A DNA stretch of 9,144 nucleotides from UBA993 sp964436815. Lineage in GTDB: Bacteria; Bacillota; Dethiobacteria; DTU022. The position numbers and the translations under genes were made by a program. The stretch lies in NCBI GenBank assembly GCA_964436815.1, contig CAYTER010000068.1, positions 1 through 9,144 of the forward strand, given 5' to 3'. Shown here piece by piece: positions 1 through 5,647 of this stretch. Each line of letters opens with the position of its first letter. The first letter of the stretch is position 1. Under the pieces are notes generated by a model. It had not been told where the DNA came from. It saw only the letters and a list, made by a program, of their open reading frames with translations, and searched no databases.

Positions 1-29
1 AGCATATTCAAGAAAGCAGGTATTTTTAA

Positions 30-58
30 TTGTTTGCCGGGCAGACCTCTGTTATACT
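30..58 (+). promoter_or_regulatory. Sigma-A type promoter with extended -10, upstream of the LigB-AMMECR1 gene
   Basis: A -35 box TTGTTT (30-35) and a -10 box TATACT (53-58) are separated by exactly 17 bases. A TG at 50-51, one base before the hexamer, forms an extended -10. Transcription should start near 65, giving an untranslated leader of about 30-40 bases. That leader contains a weak 5-bp stem (ATCCG 65-69 with CGGAT 81-85) just before the ribosome site. The match is read directly from the sequence; use of the promoter is inferred. Confidence 0.7.
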
Positions 59-103
59 CTAGATATCCGCCAGTACCCCCCGGATTAAAGGCAGGTGGCC
101 ACT

Positions 104-1438
104 GTGCTTAGACTTATTGGCATTTCTCCTCATCCACCGCTCATTATTCCCGCTATCGGACGCGGTGAGCTCAAACAGGTAACTAGTACCGTTGAAGGCA
201 TGAAGCTCCTCAGCAGCAAGATCAAAACGGTAAACCCGGAGCTGATCATTTTTATTACCCCTCATGGGACGGTGTTTCGTGAAGGGCCGGCAGTTCTCTC
301 AGCTGATCAACTGGAAGGCAGTTTTGCCCAGTTCGGGTTTCCCGAAATCAGGCTGGAGTTCAGAACTGACCGCAAATTGATCGAACTGCTCAGGGAAGAA
401 ACCTTAAACGAAAGACTAAAGCCGGTCTTCCTCGACAAAGCAGAACATTCATCATTTAGCCGGATGGAACTGGATCACGGGGTCATGGTTCCGCTTTATT
501 ACCTGAAGCAGGCAGGCGTCAATTTGCCGGGGCTGCACCTGACTTTTGGTTTTAACAGTTTCAGAGAGCTTTATCAGTTCGGGAAAGTCCTGAAAAGGGC
601 AGCGGACAAGCGCGGCCTGCCTTACGTGGTGCTGGCCAGCGGAGACCTTTCGCATCGCCTGATTCCCGGGGCTCCGGCCGGTTACAGCAAGCGTGGAGCA
701 GAGTATGATCATCTGCTGATTGAGCTCTTTCGTAAAGGCCAGGTTGAAGATATTGTCAATTTTGACCCGCAGCTGGTTGAAGATGCCGGCGAATGTGGTC
801 TGCGTTCTTTTTTAATTGCCCTTGGCATGCTTGACGGTGTTGAATTTAAGAGTGAAATAATTTCTTATGAAGGCCCTTTTGGTGTCGGATACCTGGTTGC
901 AGCCCTCTATCCTGAAAAAGCGGTGAGCTTTAATCCTGCCGGTTTTGCCCGAAAAACCCTTGAAGAATATTTTAATACAGGCCGGTCAGCTTTGTCGCCC
1001 GAGTGGAATGCACCGGAATTTTCCCGAAAAGCCGGGGCCTTTGTTTCATTGAAAAAAGGAGGCCATTTACGCGGATGTATTGGCACAATCGAGCCGGTTC
1101 GTTCAAACCTGGCCGATGAGATCGCTGCCAATGCGATCAGTGCCGCCCTGCAGGATCCACGTTTTCCGCCGCTCAGTGAAGATGAACTTGCTGCCCTGGA
1201 TATTTCAGTAGACGTATTAAGCCCGCTGGAACCGGTCGACAGCAAAGCCGAACTTGATCCTGAAAAATACGGGGTTTTGGTGCGCAGCGGGGCTAGAAGC
1301 GGATTATTGCTGCCTGACCTCGAAGGAGTAAACACTGTTGATCAGCAGGTTGAGATCGCCTCGCGTAAAGCCGGTATCAGACCTGGAGAACCATTGGAAC
1401 TATTTCGCTTTACCGTTACTCGTTACAAGGAGAAATGA
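104..1438 (+). CDS. amrA: AmmeMemoRadiSam system protein A: LigB-like domain fused to AMMECR1 domain
   Basis: About 444 residues in two domains. Residues 1 to about 270 resemble class III extradiol dioxygenase subunit B (LigB), the fold also shared by Memo. Motifs are SPHPPLIIP (His10), ITPHG (His54), SGDLSH (His184) and YEGPFGVGY (Glu256). By motif order these correspond to the two metal histidines, the catalytic-base histidine and the metal glutamate of LigB. Residues from about 280 to the end are an AMMECR1 domain with its signature LRGCIGT at 322-328. The substrate and reaction are unknown, and ring cleavage is not implied. Start choice: GTG 104 has AGGTGG (93-98) five bases upstream, while GTG 95 in the same frame would leave AAAGG too close, so 95 is the less likely alternative. 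The radical SAM partner gene follows 19 bases later, in the family's usual context. Family assignment is strong; function is open. Confidence 0.9.
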   Translation: MLRLIGISPHPPLIIPAIGRGELKQVTSTVEGMKLLSSKIKTVNPELIIFITPHGTVFREGPAVLSADQLEGSFAQFGFPEIRLEFRTDRKLIELLREETLNERLKPVFLDKAEHSSFSRMELDHGVMVPLYYLKQAGVNLPGLHLTFGFNSFRELYQFGKVLKRAADKRGLPYVVLASGDLSHRLIPGAPAGYSKRGAEYDHLLIELFRKGQVEDIVNFDPQLVEDAGECGLRSFLIALGMLDGVEFKSEIISYEGPFGVGYLVAALYPEKAVSFNPAGFARKTLEEYFNTGRSALSPEWNAPEFSRKAGAFVSLKKGGHLRGCIGTIEPVRSNLADEIAANAISAALQDPRFPPLSEDELAALDISVDVLSPLEPVDSKAELDPEKYGVLVRSGARSGLLLPDLEGVNTVDQQVEIASRKAGIRPGEPLELFRFTVTRYKEK

Positions 1439-1457
1439 AACAGCCCGGGTGAAAAAA

Positions 1458-2465
1458 ATGAAGGAAGCCCTTTATTATCAAATAGAAGAAAGCAAGATCC
1501 GTTGCCGCCTCTGCCCCCACCTTTGCCTGATCGGGGAAGGGAAAAGTGGAATCTGCGGGGTGCGTACAGTTCGTGAGAGCAAACTTTTTGCCGATAGCTA
1601 TGGCTTAATTGCCGCCATCCACTGGGATCCGGTTGAAAAAAAGCCGCTTTACCACTTTTACCCGGGACAATCCATTCTATCGCTTGGCACTTACGGTTGC
1701 AATCTCTTTTGCTCGTTCTGTCAAAACTGGACCCTGGCCCGCGGTACCGCTGACGAAGGGGCCCAGGTAACGGAGCCGGCAGCTATTCTGGCCCTGCTTG
1801 AAAAAGAAGGCGGCCCGGATCAGGTATTAGGTGTTGCTTACACTTACAACGAACCGCTGATCTGGTATGAATATGTCCTTGATACAGCCCGGCTTTTAAA
1901 CGCCCGCGGTTACCGGAATGTCTTAGTCACCAATGGTTTTATTAATCCTGAACCGCTGGCTGAACTGTTGCCCTATATCGATGCCATGAATATCGACATC
2001 AAGGGCTTTACCGATCAGTTTTATCAAAAGCACTGCCGCGGCCGGAGGGATCCGGTTCTGAGAACAGTAGAGGCAGCCGTCAAAGAATGCCATGTTGAGA
2101 TTACCTGCCTGCTGATTCCTACATTAAATGATCAGCCGGAGGAGCAGGAAGCCCTGGCAAGCTGGCTGAGCAGCCTCGATCAGGATATACCTTTACATTA
2201 TTCACGGTATTTCCCCCAGTACAAGCTTGATCTTCCGCCCACGGATGAAGAAGTAATGATCAGGAGCGCAGAGATTGCCCGCAGACACCTGCACTATGTC
2301 TATCTTGGCAATATTGAACTTCCCGGATCAAGCGACACTAGCTGCCCCCATTGCGGCAACCTCCTGGTTAGCAGGAGCGGCTACCGGGCTAAGCTCGTGG
2401 GTTTAAAGCAGAACAGCTGTAATAACTGCGGGAACCGGATCAGTATCATCCTGCCGGAAGCCTGA
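1458..2465 (+). CDS. amrS: AmmeMemoRadiSam system radical SAM enzyme
   Basis: 335 residues, related to pyruvate formate-lyase activating enzymes. The radical SAM cluster motif CxxxCxxC is at Cys81, Cys85 and Cys88 (GCNLFCSFC), which would hold a 4Fe-4S cluster that cleaves S-adenosylmethionine. An N-terminal cysteine set (Cys16, Cys19, Cys23, Cys33) lies before the barrel, and a C-terminal zinc-ribbon-like pair (Cys296/Cys299 and Cys321/Cys324) follows it. Other barrel motifs are YTYNEP and NIDIKGF. The start is ATG 1458, with GGTGA (1448-1452) five bases upstream. The reading frame stays open upstream into the previous gene, and GTG 1449 is possible, but the family's N-terminus (MKEALYY) begins at 1458. 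It sits 19 bases after the LigB-AMMECR1 gene, so the two are surely co-transcribed. The substrate is unknown; a joint role with the AMMECR1 partner is inferred from conserved adjacency. Confidence 0.93.
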   Translation: MKEALYYQIEESKIRCRLCPHLCLIGEGKSGICGVRTVRESKLFADSYGLIAAIHWDPVEKKPLYHFYPGQSILSLGTYGCNLFCSFCQNWTLARGTADEGAQVTEPAAILALLEKEGGPDQVLGVAYTYNEPLIWYEYVLDTARLLNARGYRNVLVTNGFINPEPLAELLPYIDAMNIDIKGFTDQFYQKHCRGRRDPVLRTVEAAVKECHVEITCLLIPTLNDQPEEQEALASWLSSLDQDIPLHYSRYFPQYKLDLPPTDEEVMIRSAEIARRHLHYVYLGNIELPGSSDTSCPHCGNLLVSRSGYRAKLVGLKQNSCNNCGNRISIILPEA

Positions 2466-2466
2466 G

Positions 2467-2499
2467 CTTCAACTTTTTTAGATCGTTGAAGGTTTTTTT
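2467..2499 (+). terminator. Intrinsic terminator after amrS
   Basis: CTTCAAC (2467-2473) pairs perfectly with GTTGAAG (2485-2491) around an 11-base loop, followed one base later by seven Ts (2493-2499). It starts two bases after the amrS stop and separates the AmmeMemoRadiSam unit from the cdaA operon. The stem is only 7 bp and modest in GC, so some read-through is likely. Confidence 0.65.
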
Positions 2500-2522
2500 A
2501 TTCTTTTAAGAGAAATAAAAAA

Positions 2523-2546
2523 TGTTATAGATCAATCGTCATTGAT
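2523..2546 (+). promoter_or_regulatory. Candidate extended -10 promoter plus operator-like dyad upstream of cdaA
   Basis: TG (2523-2524), one base, then TATAGA (2526-2531) form an extended -10. The -35 region 17 bases upstream (CTTTTA, 2503-2508) is poor. Overlapping the last base of the -10 and the expected start site is a perfect inverted repeat, ATCAAT (2531-2536) and ATTGAT (2541-2546), around CGTC. The dyad is seen directly; its role as an operator or a short 5' stem is inference. Confidence 0.4.
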
Positions 2547-2577
2547 TACAAAATAAAGGTAGAGGAATTGTAAGACA

Positions 2578-3411
2578 TTGGCCATCTGGGAACGCATAGT
2601 CGCAGCAGTATTACAATTAAATGTTGAGTGGCGCGATATAGTTGATATTGTTATCATGTCGTATGTTTTTTACCGCCTAATCTTAATTATTCGCGGGACC
2701 CGGGCGGAGCAGTTGGTCAAAGGGCTCTTTGTCTTGCTGCTGGCTATGGTCTTAAGCGATCAGGCTGGTTTCGATACTTTGCACTGGACCTTGCGTCAGA
2801 CCATGACTGTCGGTTTAATTGCCATTCCAATTGTTTTTCAGCCGGAGTTACGCCGGGCTCTGGAACATCTTGGCCGGGGTAAAATTTTTAAATCCTCGTA
2901 CTGGAGTTTGAATACCCAGGATTTTGACAATATGTTAGATGAGCTGTCCAAGGCCATCGCAGTACTGGTCAAGAAAAGGATCGGCGCGTTGATTGTAATC
3001 GAACGCTCGACAGGCCTGAAAGACTGGGTTGATACCGGCATTCCGGTCGAAGGGGTTGTTACTGCCGAGCTCCTGGTCAACATATTCTTCCCCCGCAGCC
3101 CGCTTCATGACGGGGCTGTCGTTATCCAGGGCAACCAGATTGTGGCTGCCGGCTGCTATTTGCCGCTTACCGAGGATCCCAACCTGGGCAAGGAGCTGGG
3201 AACCAGGCACCGGGCCGGAATCGGGATAACCGAGCAGTCAGATGCAGTCGCCATCATTGTTTCAGAGGAAACGGGCACTATATCCATTGCCCATGACGGA
3301 GTCCTGACCCGTTACCTTGATGAAAAGAAACTGCAATTAATGCTCTCGGAACTATGCTCTCCGGAGCGCAGTGAAGGCTTTAGCTTTAAAACCTGGAGGA
3401 ATAACCGCTAA
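2578..3411 (+). CDS. cdaA: Membrane diadenylate cyclase CdaA (c-di-AMP synthase)
   Basis: 277 residues, about the usual CdaA length of roughly 270-280. The N-terminal third is hydrophobic, with about three membrane segments (near residues 20-40, 47-62 and 75-88). A cytoplasmic DisA_N (DAC) domain follows. Both catalytic signatures are intact: DGA at 178-180 (PLHDGAVVI) and RHRAG at 210-214. The enzyme condenses two ATP into cyclic di-AMP, an essential second messenger controlling potassium and osmolyte transport and wall homeostasis in Bacillota. The start is TTG 2578, with GAGGA (2562-2566) eleven bases upstream; no better start exists in frame before the first membrane helix. The gene opens the cdaA-cdaR-glmM cluster and ends two bases before cdaR. 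Identification is very secure. Confidence 0.97.
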   Translation: MAIWERIVAAVLQLNVEWRDIVDIVIMSYVFYRLILIIRGTRAEQLVKGLFVLLLAMVLSDQAGFDTLHWTLRQTMTVGLIAIPIVFQPELRRALEHLGRGKIFKSSYWSLNTQDFDNMLDELSKAIAVLVKKRIGALIVIERSTGLKDWVDTGIPVEGVVTAELLVNIFFPRSPLHDGAVVIQGNQIVAAGCYLPLTEDPNLGKELGTRHRAGIGITEQSDAVAIIVSEETGTISIAHDGVLTRYLDEKKLQLMLSELCSPERSEGFSFKTWRNNR

Positions 3412-3413
3412 CC

Positions 3414-4133
3414 ATGGAAAAATTCCTGCGCAGCAACAATTTTGCCAAGGTCCTGTCCATATTTCTGGCTTTGATCCTCTGGCTGTTTGTAACGGGCGAT
3501 AAAATCACCAGGTCAACTCCGGCCTTAAAAGTATGGCAGGATGTGCCGATCCGGGTGGAAAACCTTAATCAGGACTATGTAATCACTGAGATGTCGGCTT
3601 CGGTTGATATTACCCTCGAAGGCTTACCTGAAGCATTTGAGGATTTACCGATCCAGGAAATTGATGCTTTTGTCGATTTGAGCGGTAAAGAACCGGGCAC
3701 TCACCTGGTCAGGGTCCAGGGCAGTCCCCCACGGGGCTTGAGCCTGGTTCTGATCGAGCCGGAGCAGGTCAGAATCGTCATTGAAGAATATTTCAGTAAT
3801 GATTTTACTGTAGAAATTGATTTTATTGGCGAGCCTGCAGAAGGCTGGGAACTGATCAGTTATACTGTTTTACCGGAGACAGTTTTAGTTGGCGCTCCGG
3901 AACAGATATTCGGCAAGGTTGATCAGGTCAGGATGCTGATTGACTTAAGTGCAATGCGGCTATTTGAATCTGTCGAAATGGCCCCGTTAGCCTACGATCA
4001 GGAAGGTATACCGGTGATTGGGGTAGCTATTGAGCCTAACCTGGTTACCGTGAGGCTGGAATTTGAAAGGGTAGTCGACCCTGAAGCAACCGAAGAATTT
4101 AGTTCAACCCTGAAACGAAAACATCCGATCTAA
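3414..4133 (+). CDS. cdaR: YbbR-domain protein CdaR, short form; regulator of CdaA
   Basis: 239 residues. One N-terminal membrane segment (about residues 12-27, KVLSIFLALILWLFVTG) anchors an exported region. That region reads as roughly two YbbR-like beta-rich repeats (about 40-130 and 140-225), each with the LxGxPE-type turn (ITLEGLPEAF, VLVGAPEQIF). CdaR binds CdaA at the membrane and modulates its activity. Bacillus subtilis CdaR is about twice as long with four repeats, so this is a compact version. The stop at 4131-4133 is followed at once by the glmM ribosome site, with no leftover coding remnant, so the short length looks natural rather than a truncation. The start is ATG 3414, with GGAGGA (3395-3400) 13 bases upstream, a slightly long spacing. 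It starts two bases after cdaA ends, so translation is probably coupled. Confidence 0.9.
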   Translation: MEKFLRSNNFAKVLSIFLALILWLFVTGDKITRSTPALKVWQDVPIRVENLNQDYVITEMSASVDITLEGLPEAFEDLPIQEIDAFVDLSGKEPGTHLVRVQGSPPRGLSLVLIEPEQVRIVIEEYFSNDFTVEIDFIGEPAEGWELISYTVLPETVLVGAPEQIFGKVDQVRMLIDLSAMRLFESVEMAPLAYDQEGIPVIGVAIEPNLVTVRLEFERVVDPEATEEFSSTLKRKHPI

Positions 4134-4147
4134 AAGGAGGACTGCAT

Positions 4148-5488
4148 TTGGGCAAATTATTTGGAACCGATGGAATCAGGGGGGTAGCAAACCGTGATTT
4201 AACCCCGGAGTTGGCTTTCAGGATTGGGCGCATTGCTGCCTGGAAGCTTGGAAGGGAAGCGGAAAGCCCCCTTTTTATTATTGGCAGAGATACCCGGTTA
4301 TCAGGACCGATGCTTGAAGGCTCGCTGATTGCCGGAATCACTTCTGCCGGTGGGGATGTCAGCTTGCTGGGTGTTGTCTCAACCCCGGCGGTGGCTTATC
4401 TGACCAAAGAACTTGGGGCGGCAGCGGGAGTGGTGATTTCTGCTTCGCATAACCCGATCGAAGACAACGGCCTTAAAATCTTTGACGGTAGGGGTTTTAA
4501 ACTGCCCGATGTCCTGGAAGAGGAAATTGAAGCGGTATATTTTCAGGGGAGCGATGAACTGCCCCGCCCTGTCGGGGCTTCCCTGGGGCAGGCCGGGATG
4601 GACCCCGAAGCGTTGGAACGCTATCTTTACCACCTGAAAAGCAGCACTGTTTACTTAGACGGTTTAAAAGTGGTGATCGACTGCGCTCACGGCGCGGTAT
4701 GCCGGATAGCCGGTCAGGTGCTTGAGTCGCTAGGCGCATCGGTAACGGCGCTGCACGATGAACCGGATGGCAGCCTGATCAATGTTAAATGCGGAGCGAC
4801 CGATACTACCGATTTGGAACGGGCAGTAATCGAGAATAGTGCCGCTTTAGGACTCGCTTTCGACGGTGACGCTGACCGGTTGATTGCTGTCGATGAAAAA
4901 GGCAGTGTTGTTGACGGTGATGCTATTATGGCAATTTGTGCTATTGACATGGCGAAGAAAGGTTTGCTCAGCAAAAATACTGTTGTAGCTACGGTGATGA
5001 GCAACGGTGGACTCGATATCCTTGCTGAAAAAAACGGAATCACGATCCTCAGGACAAAAGTGGGCGATCGTTACGTGCTGGAAAAGATGATCGAGGGCGG
5101 TTATAACCTGGGTGGTGAGCAATCGGGGCATGTCATTTTTTCCGACTACGCCACTACCGGTGATGGGCTGCTGACCGCTTTGCAGCTGCTCAAAGTCCTT
5201 AAGCAGGAAGGTAAAACGCTTTCCGAGATGGCTTCCATCTTAGAAAGGCTACCGCAGGTTTTAGTCAATCAGAAGGTAGGCACCAAAGAAGGATGGGCTG
5301 AAAATGAACGAATTAAATCAGCCATTCAAAAGGTGGAGCAGGAATTGGGCAAGCACGGTCGGATTCTGGTTCGCCCCTCAGGGACTGAGCCAAAAATCAG
5401 GGTGATGATTGAGGCGCCGCTGCCTGAAGAAAAACTTGAAACATACGCCCGCTCACTGGCGGAGCTTATTGCTGTTGAACAGGCTTGA
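4148..5488 (+). CDS. glmM: Phosphoglucosamine mutase GlmM
   Basis: 446 residues, full length for the family. It interconverts glucosamine-6-phosphate and glucosamine-1-phosphate in the cytoplasm, the second step toward UDP-GlcNAc for peptidoglycan. Four domains are recognisable: the N-terminal GKLFGTDGIRG, the active-site loop ISASHNP with phosphoserine Ser100, the metal loop DGDADR at 239-244, the sugar-binding GGEQSGH, and the C-terminal phosphate-binding loop RPSGTEPKIRVM. The start is TTG 4148, with a near-perfect AAGGAGG (4134-4140) seven bases upstream. It lies 14 bases after cdaR. In B. subtilis and relatives GlmM binds CdaA and lowers c-di-AMP output, which fits the conserved clustering. 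All catalytic residues are present. Confidence 0.98.
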   Translation: MGKLFGTDGIRGVANRDLTPELAFRIGRIAAWKLGREAESPLFIIGRDTRLSGPMLEGSLIAGITSAGGDVSLLGVVSTPAVAYLTKELGAAAGVVISASHNPIEDNGLKIFDGRGFKLPDVLEEEIEAVYFQGSDELPRPVGASLGQAGMDPEALERYLYHLKSSTVYLDGLKVVIDCAHGAVCRIAGQVLESLGASVTALHDEPDGSLINVKCGATDTTDLERAVIENSAALGLAFDGDADRLIAVDEKGSVVDGDAIMAICAIDMAKKGLLSKNTVVATVMSNGGLDILAEKNGITILRTKVGDRYVLEKMIEGGYNLGGEQSGHVIFSDYATTGDGLLTALQLLKVLKQEGKTLSEMASILERLPQVLVNQKVGTKEGWAENERIKSAIQKVEQELGKHGRILVRPSGTEPKIRVMIEAPLPEEKLETYARSLAELIAVEQA

Positions 5489-5517
5489 TTAAAGAGAGCA
5501 CCTGAATGCGCTTCATG

Positions 5518-5546
5518 TTGACGGGAAAGATGATAATCATTATAGT
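5518..5546 (+). promoter_or_regulatory. Sigma-A promoter for glmS
   Basis: A -35 box TTGACG (5518-5523) and a -10 box TATAGT (5541-5546) are separated by exactly 17 bases. This is one of the two best promoter matches in the window. It lies 30 bases after the glmM stop and predicts a start near 5551-5554, at the 5' edge of a strong hairpin. glmS can therefore be transcribed apart from cdaA-cdaR-glmM, although read-through from glmM is also likely because no terminator is seen between them. Confidence 0.75.
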
Positions 5547-5551
5547 TATTG

Positions 5552-5577
5552 AGGGGAGGAGCGTTGCAGCCTCCCCT
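5552..5577 (+). promoter_or_regulatory. glmS leader hairpin 1 (5'-terminal stem)
   Basis: AGGGGAGG (5552-5559) pairs perfectly with CCTCCCCT (5570-5577) around a 10-base loop. If transcription starts near 5552, the mRNA would begin directly with this very stable stem, a form known to protect 5' ends from decay. No T-tract follows, so it is not a standard terminator for glmM. The loop GTTGC (5563-5567) is complementary to GCAAC at 5600-5604. Confidence 0.6.
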
Positions 5578-5593
5578 GTTACATGATCGTCCG

Positions 5594-5626
5594 CAAATAG
5601 CAACTGAAAATCTTTGATGCTGTTTG
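5594..5626 (+). promoter_or_regulatory. glmS leader hairpin 2
   Basis: CAAATAGCA (5594-5602) pairs with TGCTGTTTG (5618-5626) over nine base pairs with one G-U wobble, around a 15-base loop. It ends eight bases before the purine run GGGGG (5635-5639), which is the likely glmS ribosome site. The pairing is read directly; any regulatory function is inferred. Confidence 0.5.
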
Positions 5627-5647
5627 GGCTGACTGGGGGTTTTAGAG

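Noticed and set aside
907..1335. 142-codon open frame on the minus strand within the AMMECR1 gene
   Set aside because: It is antisense to a conserved domain and its Ser/Ala/Arg-rich composition is typical of a shadow frame.
1338..1457. N-terminal extension of amrS into the upstream gene
   Set aside because: The frame is open there, but the sequence before 1458 shows no family similarity, overlaps the AMMECR1 coding region in another frame, and the ribosome site GGTGA fits ATG 1458.
5552..5577. Intrinsic terminator after glmM
   Set aside because: The stem is strong but is followed by TGTTACATG rather than a T-run, and it lies at the predicted glmS transcription start.
5496..5580. glmS ribozyme (GlcN6P-sensing self-cleaving RNA) upstream of glmS
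   Set aside because: Fragments look similar (AGCACCTGAA, GTTGACG, GTTATTGA, GCCTCC in the right order). However, the invariant 5' GCGCC is GCACC, the GGCGG core strand is missing, and the expected P2 stem around GUUAUCGA is absent. The GTTGACG match is better explained as the -35 box of a promoter. A covariance search with RF00234 would settle it.
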